Both the position numbers and the translations under genes were made by a program. Shown one piece after another: positions 17,976 through 27,293 of a stretch of DNA of 64,000 bases. The stretch comes from Undibacterium hunanense (GTDB lineage Bacteria > Pseudomonadota > Gammaproteobacteria > Burkholderiales > Burkholderiaceae_D), in contig NZ_JACOGF010000009.1 of the NCBI RefSeq assembly GCF_014284335.1, positions 186,001 to 250,000 of the forward strand. The letters are read 5' to 3'. Each line of letters starts with the position of its first letter. Positions within the stretch are counted from its first letter, which is position 1. The notes under the pieces are model-generated. The model was not told the DNA's origin. It searched no databases and saw only the letters and a program-made list of their open reading frames with translations.

Positions 17976-20207
17976 CTAGATCTTCGCTTCCACTCCCAGG
18001 CCCAGCATGCGGCCTTTGCCCAGCACTGCCGCCTGACGATTGCCTACGGTATCTGTGCGATAGGTGGTGTAAGTGCTATTCAGTAAATTGCTGCCATAGG
18101 CAAAAAAGCGTATGCCTTCCGTCATGGCATACGAGAGCTTGCTGTTGAAAATGGTGTGACCATCATTACGTCTGTTCGCCGTGTTTGCCGCATCGGAATA
18201 AGTGCCTGCTTCATGCACGACATCGCCATTGATGATCCATGCGCCGGGTTTCCAGGTAAATCCAAGGGACTGCATGGCATCTGGTGACCGTTCAAACTGG
18301 TTGCCGGTGAAATTTCCTTGTGGTGACGTAAAGTCCAGATAGCGACTGCGCGAAATACCCAGGGCGCCAAAAACTTCCAGGTCGGGGTGAACCTGGCCGC
18401 GCAGCTCCAACTCCATCCCCTGCAACCGTGATTTACCTGCATTCACGATATAGGTATCGAGCGAGTTGCGGGCGATATTGACTTGCTGGTCACGCCAGTC
18501 CACACGATAAATATTCAAGGCCAGGAACAATTGTTCGGCAGGCTTGCCCTTGACTGAAAATTCATAGTTGCTGGTGGTTTCCGGCGCATAGGCTTTTGCA
18601 CCACGCTGATAACTGTAATTGACGCCGCCGGTACGGTAGCCGCGCTGTGCGGTAATGCCAGCCATCCAGTCTTTGCTGAAGTTGTAGCGCACACCCAGCT
18701 TGGGCAGCCAGGCAGAAAAATCCGTGGCCAAATCCTGTATGCCATCATTGGCAACCACGCCGGCACCAATCATTTGCGTCACCACCTGCTTCGCCGTGGC
18801 AGTATTGCCGCTGGTGTTACTGATGAGGATGCGGCTTTGCTTTTCTTTGTCGTAACGCACACCAGCTGTGAGTGTCAGCTTGTCGATGCTGTAATCCAGT
18901 TCACCAAATACGGCGCGATTGTCAATCTGGTTGCGTTCGCCATTGTTGCGCAGGATGAGATCGTTAGGGTAAGCTGCTTCGCAGACAGTGGGGTTGGGGC
19001 AAAGGCCAAAAATGTTCAGCACATACGATACCGGCACGTGGAAGTCATCACTGGCATTGCTTTTTTGCGTGGCGTAATAGGCACCGACCACACCCTTTAA
19101 CTGATTTCCAAAGACGGGCAAGTCAAAATTGGCACGTGCTTCCTGGCTGAATTGCTTGTCGATATGCAAGCCTATGGCAGTTCCCTGATTGAGCTCAGTC
19201 TTGTCGTAATCTGTGAGGCGGTTATAGCGATTCCTGGCAAGCGTGGTCAATAAGGTGACTTCGGTTTTGCCGAATGCCATGCTTTGTTCCAGCGCCAGGT
19301 TTTTGGTATGGTTGCTGGAAAAATGTGGCATGTTCGACAGCGCGATGCGGTCATTGACATTGCGTGTCGTCATTTCCACATAGCTGTCGCCAAGCTGCTG
19401 TTGCGATTCAACCAGGGTCAGTTTGGCCTGGTAATTGTCACCGAACGGTGTCAGGCGCAATTTGCCACGGTAGGTGTGGTTGTCATCCGGGTTCCAGCGC
19501 GAATCATTGCGTGTCTGGTTAAAACTTTCACCATCGCTGCGCTGTTGTTCAATGCTGATGCGGAATGCTGCCAGGTCCTGTACCAGTGCACCGCCACCGG
19601 CAACGGCGACTCTTTGTGTATTGAAGTTGCCCATGCTGACGCGGCTACTGAAATCCCAGCGATCCAGCGGGTCACGTGTGCGCATTACTACTGCGCCAGC
19701 CAGGGCATTGCGCCCCTGATTGGTAGATTGTGGCCCACGCAAAACTTCCACCCTGTCAGCATCCCAGACCGACATGCCGCTGAAATCCTGGCCATATCCT
19801 TCCTGGGCGACACCGTCGATGGTGATCGTGGCAGTCTTGCCGTCGCCACCAGTCGGGCCATACAGCGGGACGCCGCGAATCGACAGACCCTGCGCTGTTC
19901 CCACGTTCGCCATGCGGCTGACTACGTTTTCCAGTGAGGCATTGGCAGCTTCTGCCATTTGTCGCCCATTGCGGATGCCGACACTGTTGCTGCTGTCGAT
20001 TTCACTACGTTTGAGTTTGTCGCCGCTGACGACAACGGTATCGACTTGCGCCGGTTTGTCGCGGTCACTGTCCTGTGCCGGACCGGATTCGTCATTGGTG
20101 GTGGTGCCGGCTGGTGTTGCCGGTGCTGCTGCATAGGCATAGTTAACATACGCATGGTTAACGGTCAGAGCGCTGATGAGCGAAGTCATCAAGAGATTTT
20201 TACGCAT
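17976..20207 (-). CDS. TonB-dependent outer membrane receptor
   Basis: 743 residues, with a signal peptide (MRKNLLMTSLISALTVNHA..AYAAAP). A TonB-box-like stretch VDTVVVSG is near residue 55. The plug domain at about 65-180 contains LSIRGVPLYG and DRVEVLRGPQSTNQGRNALAG, and the rest is a beta-barrel. It imports a ferric chelate or similar ligand using TonB energy. The start has GAGGGAAAG upstream. It heads an operon with DUF3325, DUF3649 and PepSY proteins and is divergent from a second receptor. A Fur-box-like site sits in the shared promoter region, so iron repression is likely. The last residue is Ile, not the usual Phe. The ligand cannot be told from sequence. Confidence 0.92.
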   Translation of the reverse strand: MRKNLLMTSLISALTVNHAYVNYAYAAAPATPAGTTTNDESGPAQDSDRDKPAQVDTVVVSGDKLKRSEIDSSNSVGIRNGRQMAEAANASLENVVSRMANVGTAQGLSIRGVPLYGPTGGDGKTATITIDGVAQEGYGQDFSGMSVWDADRVEVLRGPQSTNQGRNALAGAVVMRTRDPLDRWDFSSRVSMGNFNTQRVAVAGGGALVQDLAAFRISIEQQRSDGESFNQTRNDSRWNPDDNHTYRGKLRLTPFGDNYQAKLTLVESQQQLGDSYVEMTTRNVNDRIALSNMPHFSSNHTKNLALEQSMAFGKTEVTLLTTLARNRYNRLTDYDKTELNQGTAIGLHIDKQFSQEARANFDLPVFGNQLKGVVGAYYATQKSNASDDFHVPVSYVLNIFGLCPNPTVCEAAYPNDLILRNNGERNQIDNRAVFGELDYSIDKLTLTAGVRYDKEKQSRILISNTSGNTATAKQVVTQMIGAGVVANDGIQDLATDFSAWLPKLGVRYNFSKDWMAGITAQRGYRTGGVNYSYQRGAKAYAPETTSNYEFSVKGKPAEQLFLALNIYRVDWRDQQVNIARNSLDTYIVNAGKSRLQGMELELRGQVHPDLEVFGALGISRSRYLDFTSPQGNFTGNQFERSPDAMQSLGFTWKPGAWIINGDVVHEAGTYSDAANTANRRNDGHTIFNSKLSYAMTEGIRFFAYGSNLLNSTYTTYRTDTVGNRQAAVLGKGRMLGLGVEAKI

Positions 20208-20347
20208 TACTTTCCCTCAGTTGATTGATTTTTGTTTTTGTTTTTTCAAGCGATCTACCCACGTCGTAATGCTGGCGAACGTGTTGAGTAGGAGGGCTGG
20301 CTGCTTATGGGAATCGTGAAATTGTAACAATACGAAATATTGTAAAT

Positions 20348-20366
20348 GGTAATGAGAATGATTTGC
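20348..20366. promoter_or_regulatory. Fur-box-like operator
   Basis: GGTAATGAGAATGATTTGC matches 14 of 19 positions of the classical Fur consensus (GATAATGATAATCATTATC). It lies between the two divergent TonB receptor genes, about 140 bp from one start and 100 bp from the other, so one site could repress both units when iron is plentiful. Confidence 0.65.
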
Positions 20367-20468
20367 AATAAAAATGTTACTTAAGTACAATGTCGGCAAG
20401 ATTTTTCAATTCCGGTCTGCCAGCAGAAACCACTTTTTTGCCTGTGCAGTCATTTTTCAGGACTCTTC

Positions 20469-22670
20469 ATGAATCAGCGTACTTCAATTACTTCCCGTCG
20501 CATTTCCCATCTTTTGCAGGACAATTTGCCGCGTTTGAGGCCGATGGCATGGGCCTTGTCCATGGCAATGGCCGCATTGGCCGCAGTGACATCACCGGCG
20601 CTGGCATTTGCCGATGAGGCCACTCCGGCCAAAACGGACAAGGCGGAATTACCCGAGGTAGTGGTCAGCGGAACTGCCGGGAACGAGCCCAGTACTGAAA
20701 AAACCGGAGCCTACACCACGCGTAGAAGTGGTTCGGCTACCCGCCTCGATATGACATTGCGCGAAACACCGCAATCTGTATCAGTAGTGACACGCGCCAA
20801 AATGGATGACTTCAAACAAGTCAATGCGAATGATGTGCTGGCCAACACCACCGGTGTATCGGTGGAAAAAGTGGAAACGGACCGCACCTATTACATGGCG
20901 CGTGGTTTTGATATCGTCAATTTCCAGTATGACGGCGTGGGCCTGCCATTCACCACCGGCAATGTGGCCGGTGATATTGATACGGCGATTTACGACAGGG
21001 TGGATATCGTGCGTGGGGCGAATGGTTTGATGTCGTCTACCGGCAATCCCTCTGCGACGGTCAACTTTATCCGCAAGCGTCCTGCGTACCAATTCCAGGC
21101 ATCGACCGGATTGACGCTGGGTTCGTGGAATACGCGCAGGCTGGATGCCGATGTGTCAGGCGCCCTGAATGCGGCTGGTACGATTGCTGGCCGTATTGTC
21201 GTGGCCAAGCAGGTGGGTGATTCTTATCTGGACCGTTACTCACCTGAAAAAACGGTGGTATATGGCGTGATCGAAGCCAATCTGGGTGATGCCACCGTGC
21301 TGACCCTGGGGCATTCGCATCAAAAGAGTGATGGCAAGGGTGGCATGTGGGGTGCCTTGCCCCTGTATTACACCGATGGCAGCCCGACCAATTACAGAAC
21401 CTCTACCAGCACTGCGGCAGACTGGGCACGCTGGGTGACGCAGGATGATCGCAGCTTTGTCGAACTGAGCCATCAACTGAATAATGACTGGCAAATCAAG
21501 ACTACCCTGAGCCACAACCGTTCAACAGCAGATTCCAAACTGTTTTACGTCTATGGCACGCCTGACCGCAAGACCGGCCTGGGTTTGTACAGCTACCCTT
21601 CCATGTATAACGACGTCAATAGCCAGACCCTGTTTGATCTGTCTGCCACGGGCAAGTTCACGCTGGCAGGACGTCAGCATGACCTGAGTTTCGGTGTCAA
21701 CTGGTCGAAGTCAAAAATGGATGATATTTCCCACTATGGCGTGGGCATAGGTACTGCCTTGCCGGATATCACGAACTGGACAGGTAATTATCCGCAACCG
21801 GCATTTAATGCTTACACCGATGGCAGCGCCTATGAAGACAAGCGCAATACGGTATTTATAGCATCCCGTTTTAACCTGGCAGATCAGTTCAAACTGATTG
21901 CCGGTGCCAATCGCACCAAGGCCGAAAGCACCGGCTATGCTTACGGTGTCAGTAGTCAAAAGAACGCCAGCAAGACCACACCTTATCTGGGTCTGGTGTA
22001 TGACCTGACACCTTATGTTTCTGTATATGCCAGCCATACTGAAATATTCAATCCACAAAGCGAAGTGGATGTCAGTGGCAAAACCCTGGATCCGGTCAAG
22101 GGTAAGGGCGATGAACTGGGCGTTAAAGTTGAACTGTTTGAGCGCAAGCTCAACCTGTCGGCCGCTGTTTTCAAGATACAGCAAAACAATGCAGCAGAGC
22201 AGGCTGGTTATATCGGTACCAAAACCTATTACAAAGGCATCGATGCGCAATCGCAAGGCTTTGAACTGGATGCCAGTGGTGAATTGGCAAAAGGCTGGAA
22301 CCTCAGTGCCGGATATACCCAGCTAAGTCTGAAGGGCAGCAATGACAAGGATGTGAAAACCTATGTGCCCAGAAAACTGTTCCGTCTGTCGACTACCTAT
22401 CAACTGCCTTTCATGCCGCAGGCGAAAGTGGGTGGTAGTCTGAACTGGCAGGGCGATACTTTCCGTGATGAAGGTTCAGGCATCATCATTCGTCAGGACA
22501 GTTATGCAACGATGAATCTGATGGCGCGTTATGATGTGAACCAAAATTTCAGCATATCGGCCAATCTGAACAATGTCAGCAATAAAAAATACCTTACCAG
22601 CCTGTACTGGAGCCAGAGTTATTATGCGGCACCAAGAAATGGCAGCGTCACGATCAACTGGAAATACTGA
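20469..22670 (+). CDS. TonB-dependent siderophore receptor (FhuE/FpvA-like)
   Basis: 733 residues. A long basic N-terminus and hydrophobic segment (WALSMAMAALAAVTSPALAFA) form the export signal. A TonB box ELPEVVVSG is near residue 62. The plug has the siderophore-receptor signatures LRETPQSVSVVTRAKMDDF, DRVDIVRGANGLMSSTGNPSATVNFIRKRP and YMARGFDI. The barrel ends in the aromatic motif SVTINWKY. Length and plug fit the FhuE/FpvA/PupB class of ferric-siderophore receptors that take hydroxamate or mixed ligands. A PepSY protein follows 15 bp later. A frameshifted partial copy of this gene is at 15487-15648. Confidence 0.93.
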   Translation: MNQRTSITSRRISHLLQDNLPRLRPMAWALSMAMAALAAVTSPALAFADEATPAKTDKAELPEVVVSGTAGNEPSTEKTGAYTTRRSGSATRLDMTLRETPQSVSVVTRAKMDDFKQVNANDVLANTTGVSVEKVETDRTYYMARGFDIVNFQYDGVGLPFTTGNVAGDIDTAIYDRVDIVRGANGLMSSTGNPSATVNFIRKRPAYQFQASTGLTLGSWNTRRLDADVSGALNAAGTIAGRIVVAKQVGDSYLDRYSPEKTVVYGVIEANLGDATVLTLGHSHQKSDGKGGMWGALPLYYTDGSPTNYRTSTSTAADWARWVTQDDRSFVELSHQLNNDWQIKTTLSHNRSTADSKLFYVYGTPDRKTGLGLYSYPSMYNDVNSQTLFDLSATGKFTLAGRQHDLSFGVNWSKSKMDDISHYGVGIGTALPDITNWTGNYPQPAFNAYTDGSAYEDKRNTVFIASRFNLADQFKLIAGANRTKAESTGYAYGVSSQKNASKTTPYLGLVYDLTPYVSVYASHTEIFNPQSEVDVSGKTLDPVKGKGDELGVKVELFERKLNLSAAVFKIQQNNAAEQAGYIGTKTYYKGIDAQSQGFELDASGELAKGWNLSAGYTQLSLKGSNDKDVKTYVPRKLFRLSTTYQLPFMPQAKVGGSLNWQGDTFRDEGSGIIIRQDSYATMNLMARYDVNQNFSISANLNNVSNKKYLTSLYWSQSYYAAPRNGSVTINWKY

Positions 22671-22685
22671 CCGGGCCGGTGACTC

Positions 22686-23918
22686 ATGTTGATGCGCCCT
22701 GTCTTCGTTTTGCTGCACCGCTGGTTTGGACTGGCGGTGGCGGTTTTCCTGTTCATTTCAGGTTTGACCGGTGCTTTCATCTCCTGGGATCATGAGCTCG
22801 ATGCCATGCTCAATCCGCAACTGTTCCAGGCGCGCAGCCAGGCGCAGGGAGAAGCAAGCAAGCTGTTGTCAGGGCTGGAACTGGCAAACAGGGTAGAGGC
22901 GCATGACCCCAGAATCTGGGTGACTTATGTGTTGAATGAAGCAGAGCCAGGACATACCAGCCAGATGTCGGTGGAAGGACGCATTGACCCTGCCACCGGC
23001 AAGCCCTATGTTCTGGGGTTTAATCAGATCGCAGTTGATCCCGTTACTGGTGATGTGCAGGGCAAGCGGCAATGGGGTGAAATATCCCTCAGCCGGGAAA
23101 ACCTTTTGCCCTTTTTGTACAAGCTGCATTACACCATGCATATTCCCGATGTATCGGGTGTGGAACTGGGTATCTGGTTCATGGGCATTATTGGCCTGGT
23201 ATGGGTGCTGGATTGTTTTATCGCACTGTGGATTTCTTTCCCCAACTGGCGTAGCTGGCGCAAGTCGTTTGCTTTTCGCTGGTCGCAGGGCGGCCATAAA
23301 CTCAATTTCGACCTGCATCGTTCCGGCGGAGTCTGGCTGTGGCTGTTCATGCTGTTGCTGGCGATTACATCGGTATCGATGAACCTGAACACGCAGGTAG
23401 TGCGCCCTGTGGTTTCATTATTCTCGCCTTTAAGCGCTGATGTATTTGCCAGTCGCGTGCCAAAGGCACCGGATCAGCCTGTCATACCAGGCATTAGCCG
23501 TGAACGCATTGTTGAACTGGCGAAACAGGAAGCGCAACAGCGTGGCTGGACCTTGCCGGCTGGCGGCATATTCTATTCACCGGCTTTTGGCGTTTATGAC
23601 GTAGGATTTTTTGAAGCTGGCAATGATCATGGCGATGGTGGTCTCGGCAATGCCTGGCTATATTTTGATGGCAAGGACGGGCACGCCCTGGGTGGCAAGA
23701 TTCCCGGTACCGGCAGCGCCGGGGATATTTTCCTGCAGGCGCAGTTCCCGCTACATTCAGGACGCATCCTGGGCTTGACGGGGCGCATACTTATTTCAAT
23801 GCTGGGTCTGGTGGTAGCCATGTTGAGTATCACCGGCCTCATCATCTGGATCAGGAAACGGCGCGCAAGGGTGATCGCCAAAGCTCCGGCAATATCAACT
23901 AATCCAGTTATTTCTTAA
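22686..23918 (+). CDS. PepSY-TM domain inner membrane protein (PiuB-like)
   Basis: 410 residues with four main spans: about 8-33 (LLHRWFGLAVAVFLFISGLTGAF), 158-180, 220-240 and 365-395. A histidine-bearing loop HYTMHIPDVSG and the segment FDLHRSGGVWLWLFMLL are typical of PepSY-TM/PiuB proteins. These are iron-regulated inner membrane proteins paired with siderophore receptors and proposed to reduce or release ferric ligands in the periplasm. It is encoded 15 bp after the receptor and probably shares its Fur control. It is a shorter relative of the 543-residue protein at 15690-17321. Confidence 0.85.
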   Translation: MLMRPVFVLLHRWFGLAVAVFLFISGLTGAFISWDHELDAMLNPQLFQARSQAQGEASKLLSGLELANRVEAHDPRIWVTYVLNEAEPGHTSQMSVEGRIDPATGKPYVLGFNQIAVDPVTGDVQGKRQWGEISLSRENLLPFLYKLHYTMHIPDVSGVELGIWFMGIIGLVWVLDCFIALWISFPNWRSWRKSFAFRWSQGGHKLNFDLHRSGGVWLWLFMLLLAITSVSMNLNTQVVRPVVSLFSPLSADVFASRVPKAPDQPVIPGISRERIVELAKQEAQQRGWTLPAGGIFYSPAFGVYDVGFFEAGNDHGDGGLGNAWLYFDGKDGHALGGKIPGTGSAGDIFLQAQFPLHSGRILGLTGRILISMLGLVVAMLSITGLIIWIRKRRARVIAKAPAISTNPVIS

Positions 23919-23944
23919 CGGTCTGCCTGGTTTTAGCCTGTTTT

Positions 23945-24841
23945 TCAGCCTATCTTGGGTACCAGGCGTTTTTCACTAATGCTGGCCTTGGCGCGTTCCA
24001 GCATGTCGATGGCAGCCGGGCCGCGCAGCAAGGTGACGGCGACTGCCAGCGCATCGATATAGGTCAGATGCGCGAGTCGTGACGTCATGGGAGTGTAAAT
24101 ATCAGGATCTTCTTCCACGTCCACACCGATGTGTACATCAGCCAGTTCTGCCAAGGGGCCGCCACTGGCACACAATACCAATATTTTGGCACCAGCTTCC
24201 TTGGCCAGTTGCACGCTATTGATCAGGTCGCGTGTACGGCCTGTGCGCGAAAAGGCGACCACGACGCAATCGCTGTTCAATAAAGTTGCTGACTGTGCCT
24301 GCAAGTGGGCATCGCAAAATACCGTCGTGGGTATGCCAAAACGGAAAAACTTCAACTGCGCATCAATCGCCAGTGCGCCGGAATAGCCGAGGCCATAGCA
24401 TTCTATGCGCCTCGCCCGCGCCAGCAGGCTGACAGCGGCTTCGAAGGTGGCGGTGTTGGCATTATTGCGGGCTTCCATCAGGGCCGCGATGGTGCGATCA
24501 AATACCTTGGGCAAGACATCGCGTACATGATCGGCCTGGTTGACATCCAGATGCAGGTAAGGGATGCCGGTTGCCAGGCTTTTGGCAAATGCCAGCTTGA
24601 AGGTCTTGAAGCCATCAAAGCCCAGGCTCTGGGCAAAACGGGCGACCGTGGGTTCACTGACATCACAGGCCTGGGCCAGTACACGTATCGACATTTCCAG
24701 CGCATCATGCGGTTTTTGCAGCAGAAATTCTGCTACCTGACGCTCAGCACGGCTCAGGGCCGTGCTGGCAGTGCGTATGCGTGCCAGCAAGCCTTTTTCA
24801 GGCGGACTGTTGGGTTTGTTGTCAGAAAACGGGTTTGCCAT
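23945..24841 (-). CDS. hexR: HexR-type RpiR-family regulator of glucose metabolism
   Basis: 298 residues from the ATG at 24841; an in-frame GTG at 24862 overlapping pgl is an alternative start. The N-terminal RpiR helix-turn-helix is at about residues 20-95 (SRAERQVAEFLLQKP, VLAQACDVSEPTVARFAQSLGFDGFKTFK). A SIS sugar-phosphate domain follows at about 130-260 (GLGYSGALAIDAQLKFFRFG, VVVAFSRTGRTRDLINSVQLAKEAGA). HexR represses zwf/edd-type genes and is released by 2-keto-3-deoxy-6-phosphogluconate. Here it is the third gene of the zwf-pgl-hexR unit facing edd-eda-pgi, which strongly supports the assignment. Confidence 0.9.
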   Translation of the reverse strand: MANPFSDNKPNSPPEKGLLARIRTASTALSRAERQVAEFLLQKPHDALEMSIRVLAQACDVSEPTVARFAQSLGFDGFKTFKLAFAKSLATGIPYLHLDVNQADHVRDVLPKVFDRTIAALMEARNNANTATFEAAVSLLARARRIECYGLGYSGALAIDAQLKFFRFGIPTTVFCDAHLQAQSATLLNSDCVVVAFSRTGRTRDLINSVQLAKEAGAKILVLCASGGPLAELADVHIGVDVEEDPDIYTPMTSRLAHLTYIDALAVAVTLLRGPAAIDMLERAKASISEKRLVPKIG

Positions 24842-24852
24842 ATTGTTTGGTC

Positions 24853-25533
24853 TTACGGACACCAGAAAACATCTATGGTACAGCCAGCTTCACGCAATAA
24901 GGACGCAACCGGCAGATTATTTTCTATTGCATGATCAAGCACCTGACGTTTTTCTGCGCCGGTAATCACCAGCCAGATGCGTTTGGTGTTCAGCAGACGC
25001 GGCAACGACAGCGACATGCGGCTTTGCCGGGTTTGCGGATGCACTGCTGCCAGGCAGGCCAGGTCATCATGCTGGGTAGGCGCGCCGGGGAATAGCGAAG
25101 CGATATGCCCGTCTGCACCCATACCCAATAACACCGCACTGAAAGCCTGGGGTAATTGTTCATTCAGCCTGGCATTGATGGCTTCGGTGGCGACTTCAGG
25201 TGTATTTGCTGCATTTTTAAGTGACACCAGTTGCCAGCGTTTGTCTGTGGCCGACGCTGACAGGCAACGACGGAACAGGCCTTCATTGCTTTGCGTGTCC
25301 TGGTCCGGTACCCAGCGTTCGTCGGTGGCGACCAGCTTGATCGGTTGATGTTTATCGATGTCGGCCAGCAACTGGTCCAGACGCTGATACACAGGAGCTG
25401 GCGTGGAACCGCCAGCCAGCGCAAAGCTGGAGCTGCTGCCTGTCGGGGTGGTCTGTATCACGTCCAGCCATTGCTGGCTCAGGGCTTCGCTGAGGGTGGC
25501 GAAATTTTCGAAGGTATGGTATTTCATGCTCAT
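24853..25533 (-). CDS. pgl: 6-phosphogluconolactonase
   Basis: Hydrolyses 6-phosphogluconolactone to 6-phosphogluconate. It has 226 residues when started at MSMKYHTFENFATLSEAL. An upstream extension to 25569 overlaps the zwf end and is not family-like. Motifs of the DevB/Pgl type are LAGGSTPAPVYQRL (about 38-51), ATDERWVPDQDTQSNEGLFRR (about 70-90) and LLGMGADGHIASLFPG (about 134-149). The stop overlaps the possible GTG start of hexR. It lies directly after zwf in the same unit. Confidence 0.93.
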   Translation of the reverse strand: MSMKYHTFENFATLSEALSQQWLDVIQTTPTGSSSSFALAGGSTPAPVYQRLDQLLADIDKHQPIKLVATDERWVPDQDTQSNEGLFRRCLSASATDKRWQLVSLKNAANTPEVATEAINARLNEQLPQAFSAVLLGMGADGHIASLFPGAPTQHDDLACLAAVHPQTRQSRMSLSLPRLLNTKRIWLVITGAEKRQVLDHAIENNLPVASLLREAGCTIDVFWCP

Positions 25534-25541
25534 TTTCCGGC

Positions 25542-27002
25542 TTAACTTTCCACGAATTCTTCGCCCCATGCCGCACCGTGCTGGGCCAGCAGGTAGCTGG
25601 CAGCAGACGGTCCCCAGCTACCGGCGATGTATGACTTCAAGCCTTCGCTATCGTTTTGCCAGGCGCTCATGATAGGGTCTATCCAGGCCCAGGCGGCACT
25701 CAGTTCATCATCACGCACGAACAAGGTCAGGTCGCCATGCATGGCGTCCAGCAGCAGGCGTTCATATGATTCCACGCGGCGTGAATTGGATACTTCGGCA
25801 AAGTCCAGGTTCAGGGCCACGTCAGACAGACGTATGCCTTCGCCAGGTTCTTTGGCCTTCATGTACAGTTGTACGCTTTCTTCAGGCTGTAGCGAAATCA
25901 CCAGGCGGTTCGAGCGCAAAGGTCCCTGTGACTTACCAAAAATGGAGTAAGGAATCGGCTTGAAATTAATCGTGATTTCAGCGCTGCGGCTGGCCATGCG
26001 TTTGCCTGTGCGCAAATAGAAGGGCACGCCGGCCCAGCGCCAGTTATCAATCTCGGCACGTATGGCGACAAAGGTCTCTGTGCGTGATGCTGGCGGTACG
26101 CCGGGTTCATTCTGATAAGCAATGACGGGTTTGCCATCGACGGCGCCGGCACGGTATTGACCGCGCACGGTTTTCTTGCTGACTTCATCCGGCGTGAACT
26201 TGTGCAGGGCGCGCAAGACTTTCACTTTTTCATCACGGATGGCATCCGGGTTGGCATTCACCGGTGGTTCCATGGCGACGATGGACACCAGTTGCAGCAA
26301 ATGGTTTTGTACCATGTCGCGCAGGGCACCGGTATGGTCGTAGAAATCACCGCGTGATTCCACTCCCACCTGTTCAGAGATGGAGATTTGCACATCCTGT
26401 ACCCATTTGCGGTTCCACAATGGTTCGAGGAAAGAATTGGCAAAACGCAGGGCCAGCAGGTTTTGCACCATCTCTTTGCCCAGATAGTGGTCGATACGGT
26501 AAATCTGGTTTTCGTTCAGGTAACTGCGCAGGGACTGGTTGATTTCTTTGGCCGACTGCGCATCACGACCCAGCGGTTTTTCAACCACCACGCGGGCATT
26601 GCCTTCGACCAGACCATGTTTGGACAATTGTTCAACCACGGGGATAAAAATGTCAGGGCCAGTTGCCAGGTAAAACAGGGTGGCGTTGTCGTCACTGGTA
26701 TGCAGGCTGTCTTTCAACGCGGCAAAGTCTTCAGGGATGCGGGCATCGATTTTTGAATAATGCGTCGTCGCCAGAAAGGCAGCACGCTTTTCTTCTGTCG
26801 CACCATCAACATTGGCAGCATAGGATGCTATCGCCGCAGCGACACGCACACGGAACTCTTCGTCAGTCAGCTTTTCGCGGGCTGCACCGATGAACTTGAA
26901 GTTCTGGTCCAGCCGGCCATTCACAAATGCGCTATACAAAGCAGGGATGATCTTGCGCTTGGCCAGATCGCCGGTGCCGCCAAATAAGACAAATGTGGTC
27001 AT
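25542..27002 (-). CDS. zwf: glucose-6-phosphate 1-dehydrogenase
   Basis: Oxidises glucose 6-phosphate to 6-phosphogluconolactone with NADP. The 486 residues match the usual length. The nucleotide-binding motif FGGTGDLAKRKIIPALY is at residues 7-23, and the active-site signature RIDHYLGKE at about 169-177 carries the catalytic His and the substrate Lys. The start ATG has CGGAG upstream. It is the first gene of the zwf-pgl-hexR unit and is transcribed away from edd. A HexR-site-like sequence lies in the intergenic region. Confidence 0.97.
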   Translation of the reverse strand: MTTFVLFGGTGDLAKRKIIPALYSAFVNGRLDQNFKFIGAAREKLTDEEFRVRVAAAIASYAANVDGATEEKRAAFLATTHYSKIDARIPEDFAALKDSLHTSDDNATLFYLATGPDIFIPVVEQLSKHGLVEGNARVVVEKPLGRDAQSAKEINQSLRSYLNENQIYRIDHYLGKEMVQNLLALRFANSFLEPLWNRKWVQDVQISISEQVGVESRGDFYDHTGALRDMVQNHLLQLVSIVAMEPPVNANPDAIRDEKVKVLRALHKFTPDEVSKKTVRGQYRAGAVDGKPVIAYQNEPGVPPASRTETFVAIRAEIDNWRWAGVPFYLRTGKRMASRSAEITINFKPIPYSIFGKSQGPLRSNRLVISLQPEESVQLYMKAKEPGEGIRLSDVALNLDFAEVSNSRRVESYERLLLDAMHGDLTLFVRDDELSAAWAWIDPIMSAWQNDSEGLKSYIAGSWGPSAASYLLAQHGAAWGEEFVES

Positions 27003-27125
27003 GCTGACTCCGTATTGTGTTTTGATTAAAGCAGATTTAGTTCTGCTTAAAATCAGTGTAGTCCCATAAATGGTCTACATTGATGATATAGGTTTATGTT
27101 GATTATGCCAGAAAATAATCAAAAA

Positions 27126-27140
27126 TGTAGTTTCATTACG
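27126..27140. promoter_or_regulatory. HexR-site-like operator between zwf and edd
   Basis: TGTAGTTTCATTACG matches the gammaproteobacterial HexR consensus TGTAATNNNATTACA at all but two of its 12 fixed positions. A second related imperfect palindrome starts TGTAGTCCCAT at 27058 and ends CTACA at 27080. The region (27003-27293) separates the divergent zwf and edd promoters, and hexR is encoded next door. Confidence 0.55.
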
Positions 27141-27293
27141 ATAAATTTGATGTTTTTGCTTAAAATACTGGCTAAAACTTAAAATACTGAAAGTTTGTTA
27201 CAGAAAAATCGGGATTTATGCTATCTTTACTGGTATTGAATCAGTATTGCAAAAGCTTTCTTATTTTCGCCCTTTCGGGCCTCAGGTGTTTAT

